Assembly: GCF_025464955.1 (NCBI RefSeq)
Contig: NZ_JAODNM010000126.1
Location: forward strand, 62,001-126,000
DNA: 64,000 nucleotides
Source: Amycolatopsis sp.
GTDB lineage: Bacteria; Actinomycetota; Actinomycetes; Mycobacteriales; Pseudonocardiaceae
Direction: 5' to 3'
A program made the position numbers and the translations under genes. The notes beneath the pieces were generated by a model. The model had not been told where the DNA came from. It made no database searches and saw nothing but the letters and a program-made list of their open reading frames with translations. Shown in pieces: positions 32,590 through 40,974 of this stretch (position 1 is its first letter; every line of letters starts with the position of its first letter).

Positions 32590-33378
32590 TCACAAAGTAG
32601 TGATGAGACCTCCGTCGATGACGAAGTCGGAACCGGTCACGTTCCCCGCGCGCCCGCTGGCCAGCAAGGTCACCAAGTCAGCGACTTCTTCGGCGCGCGT
32701 GAAGCGGCCGGTCGGAACACCCGCCGAAGCCTGTGCCACGACGTCGGTGGCCTGACCGCCGGCGGCTTTCGCGACAGTAGCCGCAACTCCGTCGTCACCT
32801 AGCCACAGCGCGGTCTCCACCGGCCCCGGACTGACTGTGTTGACGCGAATCCCGCGCGGGCCGAACTCCTTCGACAGCGATTTGGAGAAGTTGGTGAGCG
32901 CGCCTTTTGCCGCGCAGTAGTCGATAACCGTCGGATCCGGAAGGAACGAGTTCACCGAACTGACCGTGACGATGGTGGCAGGTGCACGCTCGAGCAGGTA
33001 AGGCAAGGCCGCACGGGTGGTCCGGACGGCCGAGAGGAAGTTGATCGTCAAAGTCCGCTCCCAGTCCTCATCAGTGATCGCGAGGAACCCGTCCACCCGG
33101 ACGGTCACGCCGCCCACATTGTTGACCAGGATGTCGACACCACCGAACTGTCGGACCGCCTCCGCGACCAGCCCGGCAGGTCCGTCGGGGGTGCTCAGGT
33201 CGACCTCGACTGGATGCAGCGAACCCAGCGCGGAGAGATCGGACAACTCAGCGCCGTGTGAACGGGCTCCGGCGACGACATTCGCACCCTCGCTAAGCAG
33301 AGCGCGGGTGACGGCCAGTCCGATCCCCTTGCTCGCGCCAGTGACGACGGCAGTCTTGCCAGTCAGGTTCAGGTCCAC
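32590..33378 (-). CDS. SDR-family oxidoreductase
   Basis: 262 residues from GTG 33378 with CAGGAG upstream; the longer open frame has no support. Classical SDR: TGKTAVVTGASKGIGLAV, NNVGG, catalytic Ser in TVSSVNSF, Tyr/Lys in YCAAKGAL, and C-terminal GSDFVIDGG. NADP is probable from the Arg after the cofactor loop. The substrate is unknown; convergent with the RraA-like gene, it could supply a dehydrogenase step but is transcribed separately. Confidence 0.88.
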   Translation of the reverse strand: MDLNLTGKTAVVTGASKGIGLAVTRALLSEGANVVAGARSHGAELSDLSALGSLHPVEVDLSTPDGPAGLVAEAVRQFGGVDILVNNVGGVTVRVDGFLAITDEDWERTLTINFLSAVRTTRAALPYLLERAPATIVTVSSVNSFLPDPTVIDYCAAKGALTNFSKSLSKEFGPRGIRVNTVSPGPVETALWLGDDGVAATVAKAAGGQATDVVAQASAGVPTGRFTRAEEVADLVTLLASGRAGNVTGSDFVIDGGLITTL

Positions 33379-33972
33379 GGGAAACTCCTGGTTCGGAAGT
33401 CGATTCGACGCCGAAAAGGCGCTCCGCATCAGCCTAGGGGAACGACTTTTGAACAGAACTTGCCCATCTCGGCCTGGCAAGCTGAGTTCCGCAGGCATCG
33501 AACCGAACCAGTGAGTAACGTCAGAACGCCCGGGCAGCGATGACACCTGCAAGCGATCAGAACGAGCCCAGGGTGAACAACTGTGACAACGCCAGAGGTC
33601 GGGAAGGAAAGTATCAACACCGCGCTGCCGCGACGGGGGTTGGCGATTGCTTCGGTGGCCATCGACTCGGCCGGCCTGATGGTTGCCTTGTCGACTTGGG
33701 TCGCCTGGCTGATCATCCGGCCCCGTCTACAGGACGCCGTCCACTGCTCGTGGATCAGGCAGGTGCCGCGGCTTTCACACTCACCCCGTCGGCACGGAGC
33801 CCGCCGGCCAATCCGATCGGGGCATACGGCTCGTACTTCAACTAGCCGTGATCCTTTCGAGCGTGTCTTGACGAACGCAGCCACACCACTGTTGCGCCAA
33901 GACTTTCGCCGCGTTGTTGAAGGCTTCGCGCAGCCAGGTTTAGCCCCGATCTCGCACGCAAAGGTGGCTACC
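33379..33972. other. Region without a confident gene
   Basis: About 590 bp. A plus-strand frame from 33583 begins plausibly with one hydrophobic helix (RGLAIASVAIDSAGLMVALSTWVAWLIIRP) but degenerates into arginine/serine-rich sequence; on the minus strand a short piece near 33765-33845 (YEPYAPIGLAGGL, ADGVSVKAAAPA, stop) reads like the tail of a lost protein. I treat both as remnants rather than genes. Confidence 0.35.
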
Positions 33973-34401
33973 TTACGAATCCGGGGGAACAACGATATGA
34001 ACGGCTGCCTCCTCGGCTGATGCCGCTCCGCCGTCGATGCCGACATCGGACGCGAACAGCTCTTCGTCACGATCGTCCGACGTTCCCTCGTCCGAGGAAA
34101 CCAACCTGCCGGCCCGTCTGTCCCCTACCTCGCGGTCAAGCAACTCACCGTCCGTTCCGACGACGTCCCCGAGCCCATCACCATCCACATCGGACAGTTC
34201 GGGCACCTCCCGAGCGAGCCGGCCTTTCCAGCTCTCGCCGGACGATTCCTCTCGCGCCGTAGTTCCCCAGTCTTGGGTTGCCCAAGGACGTTCAGGCGGC
34301 GAGTAGCCTTCGTCCAGTGCGTCGCGGACGCCCCTGTCCTCAAGCGTGTCCTCGACGTCGAGTAGGCCGGTATCCGCGTTGTCATCGATGTCGTCGTCCA
34401 T
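33973..34401 (-). CDS. DUF5709 protein
   Basis: 142 residues, very acidic. It follows the actinobacterial DUF5709 pattern: LDVEDTLEDRGVRDALDEGYSPPERPW, GTTAREE...ESWKGRLAREVPE, then GDRRAGRLV and the C-terminal DVGIDGGAASAEEAAVHIV. AGGACATC precedes the ATG at 34401. Cytoplasmic and apparently disordered in its middle; function unknown. The family is common in sporulating actinomycetes. Confidence 0.85.
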   Translation of the reverse strand: MDDDIDDNADTGLLDVEDTLEDRGVRDALDEGYSPPERPWATQDWGTTAREESSGESWKGRLAREVPELSDVDGDGLGDVVGTDGELLDREVGDRRAGRLVSSDEGTSDDRDEELFASDVGIDGGAASAEEAAVHIVVPPDS

Positions 34402-34768
34402 GATGTCCTGCTCCTTCGTCCGCTACGAATGGAATCAGGGTCCGAAGCCCTGAACCCGGGTAAGGATCGCGGCTGTTCCTTCTCGACGCCTTGCTGCGAC
34501 TTTGGGGTGTCGTCGCAGTGGGGGCTTCGCGGTCATCGGCAGCCTAGTCCCTTTTTGCCACACAACCCGAACGCCGCCGTTGTCGACGACGCCCCGCCAG
34601 GATGCACGGCAGATCAGGCCGACGCAACGCGCGCGAGGTAAGGATCGCCACGGAGGGACCTCCCCATCCTGGGTGCGAGTTCGAGTCGCCTGACGAATTC
34701 GTTCAAGGCGACTCAGCCGGATCCGCTCGCTCAAGGACGATATTTTTACTTCTGCGTATGGGTTTTTC
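34402..34768. other. Intergenic region before the DUF222 fragment
   Basis: No gene found. It carries an 8-bp inverted repeat GAGTCGCC (34683-34690)/GGCGACTC (34707-34714) and an AT-rich patch (34740-34768) that may be the promoter of the DUF222 remnant. The stretch near 34670-34690 resembles a T-arm (GTTCGAG), but no cloverleaf can be built. Confidence 0.4.
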
Positions 34769-35218
34769 ATGATCTGGACGGATTCACTCGTGCGGGTGAG
34801 TGATGGATCCGAGTTTTTGTCGGAGGTGATGGCTACCGTCGGGCGGGTGATCGATTGTAGAGATTCTGAGTTGGCGTCGTTGTTGGAGTTGTCAGCAGAG
34901 GGAGTGGACGAAGCCGGCGTAGTGCGGGCGTTGAGTGCGTTGGCTCGCGCACAAGCGATGTTGGAGGCGGTACGGTTGCGGTTTGTCGGGCGTTTGAGTG
35001 GACTCCGCGGAAGTGATACCGCTGCAGTGGTAGCGGGTGTGGAGCGAACCAGCGTGGCGAAAGCTGGCGGTGATGTGGAGTTGGCGGGCGTGCTGGTGTC
35101 ACGGTTGCCGATGACGGGCGCGGAGTTGGCGGCGGGGCGGTTGTCGATGGAGCGTGTCCGCCAGATCGCGCGGGCGACCACCGATGCCGAGGACCTTCGT
35201 TCGCGCAGTCGTTCTTGA
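34769..35218 (+). pseudogene. Truncated DUF222/13E12-type protein
   Basis: 149 residues with the DUF222 N-terminal pattern: VVRALSALARAQAMLEAVRLRFVGRLSGLRGSD, RTSVAKAGGDVELAGVLVSRLPMTGAELAAGRLSMERVRQIARAT. After ATTDAEDLR the frame breaks off; the rest of DUF222 (about 150 residues) and any HNH nuclease domain are absent. Codon use is markedly T-rich (gttgttggagttgtcagcagag) compared with neighbours, consistent with transfer. A longer relative is at 56974-57894. Confidence 0.7.
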
Positions 35219-35500
35219 CCTGAATCGCGGCGATGAGATCGTGGAAGTACGCACGATCGACACCGGCCAGGGCGGCGCCGTGGCCATCGAGATCACCCAG
35301 GTCCGGGGGACGACCGGGAGCGCGGAACTGGCCCGAACAGCTACCCGCTGTGGACGTTGCGGAACGATGCCGCCGCGGCCGCCGCCATCCGCGTGATGGA
35401 GGCACTGAGCGGTCCGAATCCGGGCGTGGTGCTGATCGACGACGACAACCGGGTGCGGCTGCGCTCCTTCGCCGAGGTCAAAGGCCGTCAGACGACCTGA
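35190..35500 (+). pseudogene. Broken hypothetical gene joined to the DUF222 fragment
   Basis: Two coherent peptides lie in different frames: RTFVRAVVLDLNRGDEIVEV followed by RTIDTGQGGAVAIEITQVRG, then NSYPLWTLRNDAAAAAAIRV and MEALSGPNPGVVLIDDDNRV followed by RLRSFAEVKGRQTT and a stop at 35498. They look like one protein with a frameshift near 35325. I do not recognise its family. The beginning is fused into the DUF222 remnant, marking a recombination junction at about 35190. Confidence 0.55.
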
Positions 35501-35651
35501 AGACGAGGTTCAACCGTCTCGGACATGTTTTGCCCGTCCTCAATGGACCGCCGAACCCGCGGCAGGGAAAAGATCATCCCACCGTGGGAGGCGGAGGAGC
35601 GCGACGTCCGTCAGGATGACGCGGCGGGCAGCACCATCGCGGGGAGACGGC

Positions 35652-36452
35652 ATGATCGAGGTAACAGGCCTTACGAAGTCGTACGGCAAAACGCGCGCCG
35701 TGGACGACCTCACGTTCGAGGTCACAGCCGGCCAGGTGACGGGACTGCTGGGGCCCCACGGCGCCGGTAAGTCGACCACCTTGCGGCTGGCGCTGGGACT
35801 GGACAACCCGACGGCGGGGAAGGTCCTTTTCGACGGCAAGCGGTACCGCGAACTGAAACATCCACTGCGCACGGTCGGCGCCCTGCTGGACGCGAGGTCA
35901 ACGCACCCGAACCGGTCCGCACGAGCGCACCTGGCTTGGATGGCCAAGTCGAACAGGGTCCCGGCAGTCCGCGTCGATGACGTGCTTGAGGCAGTCGGCC
36001 TGAGTACCGTCGCGGGCGACCGGGCCGGTGGGCTTTCGCTCGGTATGGCGCGGCGTCTCGGCTTCGCGGCGGCGCTGCTCGGTGACCCCGAGGTGCTGCT
36101 GCTCGACGAACCGATGAACGGACTCGCGCCGGAAGACATCCTCTGGGCCCGCAAATTCACCCGCCGTCTCACCGATGAAGGGCGCACCGTCGTGGTGTCG
36201 TCGCACGTCATTTCCGAGGTGGCTTTGGCCGCTTCCCGACTTGTCGTGATCGATGCGGGAAAGCTCGTCTGCCAAAGCTCGACCGAAGAGTTCATTGCCG
36301 GTACAGCCGAGCACGGGGTCAAGATCAAGCCGCCTCGGCAACAAACCGCACCGGCGGATACGAACACCGCGCTCACCGAACTGACGGACTCCCTAGTCGG
36401 GTTCACCGGCTCAGTGCCGGGCAGCGACCGACGCCCGCCGTCACCGCTGTGA
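35652..36452 (+). CDS. Orphan ABC transporter ATP-binding protein
   Basis: 266 residues from ATG 35652 (GGGGAG upstream). Single ATPase domain of the drug/antibiotic (CcmA/BcrA-like) type: IEVTGLTKSYGKTRAVDDLTFEV, Walker A GPHGAGKSTT (His where Asn is usual), a weak signature LSLGMARRLG (consensus LSGGM), Walker B VLLLDEPMNGL, and the switch VVVSSHVISEV. No permease gene accompanies it; downstream comes a terminator and a convergent aldo/keto reductase. The divergent signature and missing partner suggest either a distant partner or a stranded gene. Confidence 0.82.
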   Translation: MIEVTGLTKSYGKTRAVDDLTFEVTAGQVTGLLGPHGAGKSTTLRLALGLDNPTAGKVLFDGKRYRELKHPLRTVGALLDARSTHPNRSARAHLAWMAKSNRVPAVRVDDVLEAVGLSTVAGDRAGGLSLGMARRLGFAAALLGDPEVLLLDEPMNGLAPEDILWARKFTRRLTDEGRTVVVSSHVISEVALAASRLVVIDAGKLVCQSSTEEFIAGTAEHGVKIKPPRQQTAPADTNTALTELTDSLVGFTGSVPGSDRRPPSPL

Positions 36453-36460
36453 CGGCGGGC
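36433..36460. terminator. Bidirectional hairpin terminator overlapping a stop codon
   Basis: GCCCGCCGTCAC and GTGACGGCGGGC form a perfect 12-bp stem with a 4-nt loop (CGCT). The right arm contains the stop codon of the ABC ATPase, and the convergent aldo/keto reductase ends 12 bp further on. Confidence 0.8.
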
Positions 36461-36471
36461 GGACAGACCTC

Positions 36472-37416
36472 TCAGGGCACCGGACGACCACGGGCCGCGG
36501 TGTACAGCGAGTACCACTCGGGCCCGGTCATCGCCGCGGCCTGCCGGGCGGCGTCGCCGCAGGCGCGGATCCGGACCGGGTCCGCCGTGCCGATGACGGG
36601 TTCGATCCCCGCGGGATGCCGCATCAGCCAGCCGAGCACGATCGCCTCCGGCGTCGTGTTCTTTTCCCCGGCCATGGTCGAGACCAGGACGGCCGTGCGC
36701 TCCTCGGCAAGCGAGCGGTCCGCCGGCGCGGCTCCGGAGTAGACCCCCTGGGCCAGCGCGCCCCAGGCTTGAAGCCGGACATCGTGGGCCTGGCAATACT
36801 CAATGGTGCCCTCGGGGAAACTGATCCCGGCGCCCTCCGGATGGTTGACCAGGACTCCTGCCTCCACCCAGTCCCGTTTGCGCAGGCTCATCTCCAACTG
36901 GTTCACCACCAGTGGCTCGTCCACGATGGACCGCAGATACTCCATCTGCGACGCAGACATATTCGAGACACCGAACGCGCCGACCTTGCCCGCCGAACGC
37001 AGTTCCGCGAACGCCGCGGCGATTTCGTCGGGCTCCATCAGCGGGTCGGGCCGGTGCAGTAACAGCACATCGACGCGGTCCACGCCGAGCCGTTCAAGAC
37101 TGCCGTGGACACGTTCGAGGATCGACGCTTTGCTCAGGTCGTAGTACGCCTCAAGCCCGTTCTCGCCAAGCCGGATGCCGCATTTCGTCTGGATGCGGAC
37201 GCGGTCTCGCAATCCGGGGTCGCGGGACAGGACCTGCCCCAGCGCCTCCTCGGACTTGCCATTCCGATAGATGTCAGCCTGGTCGAACCACGTGATCCCG
37301 ATATCGAGCGCCACTCGCACGGCACGTTCGGCGATATCGACGTCTTCGGTGGTCAGCGGGGCGTCGGACCACGCACCGCCCAGACCCATGCAGCCGTACA
37401 CCAGTTCACCGTTCAT
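36472..37416 (-). CDS. Aldo/keto reductase (YdhF-like)
   Basis: 314 residues. (beta/alpha)8 NADPH-dependent reductase: ITWFDQADIYRNGKSEEALG with the catalytic Asp and Tyr, the lysine in IQTKCGIR, DVLLLHRPDPLMEPDEI, GAFGVSNMSASQMEYL and the C-terminal IEPVIGTADPVRI loop. It lacks a clear ribosome binding site and is divergent from the DUF6069 gene. General carbonyl reduction; the substrate is unknown. Confidence 0.88.
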   Translation of the reverse strand: MNGELVYGCMGLGGAWSDAPLTTEDVDIAERAVRVALDIGITWFDQADIYRNGKSEEALGQVLSRDPGLRDRVRIQTKCGIRLGENGLEAYYDLSKASILERVHGSLERLGVDRVDVLLLHRPDPLMEPDEIAAAFAELRSAGKVGAFGVSNMSASQMEYLRSIVDEPLVVNQLEMSLRKRDWVEAGVLVNHPEGAGISFPEGTIEYCQAHDVRLQAWGALAQGVYSGAAPADRSLAEERTAVLVSTMAGEKNTTPEAIVLGWLMRHPAGIEPVIGTADPVRIRACGDAARQAAAMTGPEWYSLYTAARGRPVP

Positions 37417-37552
37417 CCCCCGAACCCTAATGGCCGGGCCGGTCGGGAAAAGAAATTTCGGAGACCGTGTCGATCCGTCCGTCCGCTGTTCGACGTGTCA
37501 GCAGAAGCCCGCCGGAGCGCCTCCGGCGGCACGACACCGACAAGGAACCGCC

Positions 37553-37987
37553 ATGACTGCGTCGACCACCTTCAGCCCCTCGTCCCGCACTGCCACCGCC
37601 GGTTCCGCCCGCCGGTGGATCCGGGCTCTGACCGTCGGCGCGGCGATTGTCGCCGCCAGCGCGGTCTGGTTCGTTGCCTCGGCGCTGGGCGTCGACTTCC
37701 ACCTCGCCGACGGTCAGGGCGAAGTCGTCCTGACGCTGCCGATCATCGCCGGTTTCACCCTTGTGTGTTCAGCCCTAGGCTGGGCCGCTCTCGCACTGTT
37801 CGAGCACTTCACCCCAAGCGCCGCCAAAATCTGGTCCGCACTGGCAACCGCCGTCCTCGTGCTCTCGTTCGTCCCGATCTTCCTGGAGCACGCCACAGTA
37901 GGCACCGAGATTTCCCTGGTCCTAGTCCATCTCGCCGTCGGTGTGGTGCTCATCCCAAGGCTGCCGAAGACCACGTCCCGGGGATGA
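37553..37987 (+). CDS. DUF6069-family membrane protein
   Basis: 144 residues from ATG 37553 after AAGGAA. Four transmembrane helices: WIRALTVGAAIVAASAVWFVASALG, VVLTLPIIAGFTLVCSALGWAALALFE, KIWSALATAVLVLSFVPIF and ISLVLVHLAVGVVLIP, as in actinobacterial DUF6069 proteins; no known function. A strong 9-bp hairpin CCGCCGGAG/CTCCGGCGG (37507-37527) lies in its leader, 26 bp before the start. Confidence 0.8.
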   Translation: MTASTTFSPSSRTATAGSARRWIRALTVGAAIVAASAVWFVASALGVDFHLADGQGEVVLTLPIIAGFTLVCSALGWAALALFEHFTPSAAKIWSALATAVLVLSFVPIFLEHATVGTEISLVLVHLAVGVVLIPRLPKTTSRG

Positions 37988-38042
37988 CCGCCCGAGCGGC
38001 ACGGTGACGGCGGTGTCCCCACAGGACGCCGCTGTCACCAGG

Positions 38043-39281
38043 TCAGCCGTCCGTCCGCGCGAGCCGGGCTGCGCGGGTGACGAGGTAGTGCTGTTCCGGA
38101 AGATTCGTCGTGCGGCCGGCCGCGGCCCGGTAATGCGCCACGGCTGCGTCGATATCACCGGCCATCTCGAAGAAGTGGGCGCGGACAGCATCCAGGCGGT
38201 GGTGGCCAGCCAGCGGTTCGTCAAGCGCTTCGAGCAACTTCAAACCGGCTGTCGGCCCGTGCACCATGGCCGCGGCGATCGCCCGGTTGAGCGCCACCAT
38301 CGGGTTCCCGGTCATCCGCTCGAGCAGGCCGTACAGGGTGAGGATCTGCGGCCAATCGGTGTCCTCCGCGCGGTCGGCATCGTCATGGACGGCCGCGATG
38401 CCGGCCTGCAACTGGTACTCGCCGATCGCTCCCGCCGTCACCGCGGCGGTGATCAACGCGGTTCCCTCGGCAATCAGCCGCCGGTCCCACTTCGTCCGGT
38501 CCTGCTCGGCGAGCGGGATCAGCGCGCCGCCGTCGCCGGCACGGGCGGGACGCCTGGCGTCGGTGAGCAACATGAGCGCGAGCAGTCCGCCGACCTCACC
38601 GTCTGCGGGCAGCAAGCCGTGCGCCAGCCTCGCCAACCGGATCGCTTCGTCCGATAACTCGGTGCGATGTAGGCCGCTGCCGACGCTGCTGGTGTACCCC
38701 TCGTTGAAGACCAGGTAGAGCACATGGAGCACCGATCGCAGCCGTGGTGCCCATTCCCCGCCCTCGGGCGGTGAGAACTGCGCCCCGGACGATTTGATGC
38801 GCTGTTTCGCCCGGCTGATCCGCTGCGCCATGGTCGCTTCCGGCACCAGGAACGCGTTCGCGATCTCGGCGGTGGTCAGGCCACCGACCGCGCGCAAAGT
38901 CAGCGCGATGGCCGAAGACGGGGTCAGTGCCGGATGACAGCAAAGGAACAGCAGAGTCAACGTGTCGTCATGGTCGGCGACGACGACTCCGCCGTCACCA
39001 TCACGAGCCGGCGGCAGCTGGGAGGCGACGGCTTCTTCGCGACGTCGCCGGGCGTTGTCGCTGCGCAGCTGGTCCGTCATCCGCCGCACGGCGGTCTGGA
39101 TCAGCCAACCACGTGGGTACTCCGGCACGCCGTTCCGCTGCCAGTGCAGTGCCGCCGCGAGCAACGCTTCCTGAACCGCGTCCTCGGCGGCGTCGAAATC
39201 GCCGAACCGCCGGATGACCGCACCGAGGACCTGCGGCGCGAGCTCACGCAACACATCCTCGAACCCCGGTCGGGGATTCAC
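38043..39281 (-). CDS. ECF sigma factor of the ECF42 type (DUF6596)
   Basis: 412 residues, starting at GTG 39281. Sigma region 2 (VIRRFGDFDAAEDAVQEALLAAALHWQRNGVPEYPRGWLIQTAVRRMTDQLR) and region 4 (LTTAEIANAFLVPEATMAQRISRAKQRIK) are followed by a long C-terminal extension with DUF6596 and helical TPR-like repeats (LRSVLHVLYLVFNEGYTSS...), as in ECF42. These sigma factors have no anti-sigma factor; the extension and the partner DGPF protein are thought to control them. The start overlaps the DGPF stop by 4 bp, so they form one operon. Confidence 0.9.
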   Translation of the reverse strand: MNPRPGFEDVLRELAPQVLGAVIRRFGDFDAAEDAVQEALLAAALHWQRNGVPEYPRGWLIQTAVRRMTDQLRSDNARRRREEAVASQLPPARDGDGGVVVADHDDTLTLLFLCCHPALTPSSAIALTLRAVGGLTTAEIANAFLVPEATMAQRISRAKQRIKSSGAQFSPPEGGEWAPRLRSVLHVLYLVFNEGYTSSVGSGLHRTELSDEAIRLARLAHGLLPADGEVGGLLALMLLTDARRPARAGDGGALIPLAEQDRTKWDRRLIAEGTALITAAVTAGAIGEYQLQAGIAAVHDDADRAEDTDWPQILTLYGLLERMTGNPMVALNRAIAAAMVHGPTAGLKLLEALDEPLAGHHRLDAVRAHFFEMAGDIDAAVAHYRAAAGRTTNLPEQHYLVTRAARLARTDG

Positions 39282-39679
39282 AGTTCAGGGGTCGGCGCGC
39301 CCATCACCTGGCGTACCTCGATCGGCTGGCGGATCGGGGCTCCACCGGGACCCGGTGCGGCGGAGGTCTTCGCCGCGATCTCGACGGCACGCGCCTCCGA
39401 CTCGACGTCGACGATCCGGTAGCCCGCGAGCAGTTCCTTGGCCTCCGGGAACGGTCCGTCAGTCACCACTGGGGCGCCGACGCCGTCGAAAGTGACGAAT
39501 TTCGCCAACTCGGGTCCGGCCAGGCCCTGACCGTCGACGAATTCACCGGACGCGACGAGCTCGTTGTTCAGCGCCAGTTGAAAGGCGACATGCGCATTGA
39601 TGTCCTCGGGCGCCCAGCTCGAGATCGGTTCCACGCCCTCGATCGGCGTGTAGTTCTGCAGCAACATGAACTTCGGCAT
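39278..39679 (-). CDS. YCII/DGPF-domain protein partnered with the ECF sigma
   Basis: 133 residues from ATG 39679 behind AGGAG. MPKFMLLQNYTP at the start and VVTDGPFPEAKELLAGYRIVDV with the diagnostic D-G-P-F motif identify the YCII-related family that almost always accompanies ECF42 sigma factors. The GTGA overlap with the sigma gene gives coupled translation. The biochemical role is unknown; ECF42 promoters usually drive these DGPF genes. Confidence 0.9.
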   Translation of the reverse strand: MPKFMLLQNYTPIEGVEPISSWAPEDINAHVAFQLALNNELVASGEFVDGQGLAGPELAKFVTFDGVGAPVVTDGPFPEAKELLAGYRIVDVESEARAVEIAAKTSAAPGPGGAPIRQPIEVRQVMGAPTPEL

Positions 39680-39773
39680 GTCCGGCTCCTCAGTCTTCCG
39701 CGCGCCCATCTTGGCGCATTCAGGAGTGGAACGGAGCCGGCGGCGAGTTCTCGACATCCCCAGGCGAGCTATT

Positions 39774-40190
39774 TCAGAAGTTCCCGAAAGCCAACTTGCC
39801 CAGTTCGTGGTCGAAGTCGAACCGTTCGGATTCGGCACCCGGCGGTACCTGCTCATAAGTGCGGTTGAGGAAGGTCGCGAGTTCGTGTGCCGGAGCTTCC
39901 AGGACCGCGGACCCGTCCGGAGCGTTCAGTTCGAACAGAACCAGCGCGGGATGTGAGGCCGGGCCGACTCGCACATCCCCGTCCCCGACCTGGGTGAGCA
40001 GGCCGTCGGCGAGCAGGTCGCGGCCGAACATCCAGCGGACCGTGCCGTGGCCGGTGTGATAGGCCGTGGTCACGGCGTACGGGTCGCGGGTGTCGTACTC
40101 GAGATCGACCTTGAGAGGCGACGGGCGGGCCCCGAAGGTTCGCAGCCCGAAGACGATCGTCGCTCGGGTGACGCTGTGTTCGACGCCCAT
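39774..40190 (-). CDS. SsgA-like sporulation/cell-division regulator
   Basis: 138 residues. The ATG at 40190 is favoured because GGAAGGGG is 8 nt away; an ATG at 40196 is too close to it. SALP features: VDLEYDTRDPYAVTTAYHTG, VRWMFGRDLLADGLLTQVGDGDVRV, LFELNAPDGSAVLEAP and FLNRTYEQVPPGAESERFDFDHELGKL. Proteins of this family (SsgA-G) are specific to morphologically complex actinomycetes and steer septum placement, FtsZ positioning and peptidoglycan remodelling. It is next to the ECF42 unit but has its own promoter. Confidence 0.9.
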   Translation of the reverse strand: MGVEHSVTRATIVFGLRTFGARPSPLKVDLEYDTRDPYAVTTAYHTGHGTVRWMFGRDLLADGLLTQVGDGDVRVGPASHPALVLFELNAPDGSAVLEAPAHELATFLNRTYEQVPPGAESERFDFDHELGKLAFGNF

Positions 40191-40434
40191 GGTCATAGCC
40201 CCTTCCGTGTGCGGTGAATAAAGATCATCTTGGCCTACATATGACGCCCAGTGACAGTCATGAGACCGAGAAGAACGATCTTTCACTCCATCGGTACATG
40301 AATGGACTTCATATTGTCACTCAACGGGGTGGTGCCGCCGTGACGACGGTCACATTGCTTCCAGATTACCCGCTGTCAGCCGACGAGAACATTGAGTTCT
40401 AGCTAAGTTATCGTGACCTAGGTTAGAGTGCCTT

Positions 40435-40974
40435 ATGTGGATCGACGTGGTACTTCTGGCGAACATGGCAGCCCGGCCATCACACGGCTACGAGCTGCGA
40501 AGGCGCGTCGAAGAAACCACCGGATACGCCCTGTCGAACAACTCGCTCTACCCGACTCTGCGCCGGTTCGCCGAGGCCGGCGCCGCGGTCAAGACCGCAG
40601 AGCCCCAGGAAGGACGTCCACCGCGGCACGTCTACACGATCACCGAAGTCGGCCGTGAACTGCTGCACGACCTGCTTGCCGATCTGCCCGACGAGCTGGC
40701 CGACGACAACGCGGAGTTCCTCGTCAGGGTGAGCCAATTCCAGTGGCTCACCGACAACGAGCGTCGGCAGATATTCGAGGCGCGTGAACGAGCACTGGCG
40801 AAACAGCACATCCGGCTGACGGCCTTACGCGACACAAGGGAACCCGAGGCATGGAGCGGTGTCGTACTCGACGAGCTGCTGAGGAGGCTCCATGCCGAAC
40901 AGAACTGGCTCACTCTCTTGCGCGACCGAGCAACCCCACCATCCGAGGAGGACTCCGATGACCACAAGCACTGA
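40435..40974 (+). CDS. PadR-family transcriptional regulator
   Basis: 179 residues. PadR winged helix ([45 protein letters not shown]) plus the helical C-terminal domain. TAGAGT, a good -10 element, is 5 bp before the ATG, and no ribosome binding site is seen, so a leaderless transcript is likely. ACCTAGGT at 40416-40423 is a possible operator half. Its end overlaps the P450 start by 17 bp. Confidence 0.85.
   Translation: MWIDVVLLANMAARPSHGYELRRRVEETTGYALSNNSLYPTLRRFAEAGAAVKTAEPQEGRPPRHVYTITEVGRELLHDLLADLPDELADDNAEFLVRVSQFQWLTDNERRQIFEARERALAKQHIRLTALRDTREPEAWSGVVLDELLRRLHAEQNWLTLLRDRATPPSEEDSDDHKH

Noticed and set aside
34665-34695. tRNA-like T-arm (GCGAGTTCGAGTCGC) before the DUF222 fragment
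   Set aside because: Only a 4-bp stem forms and no acceptor, D or anticodon stems can be built around it.
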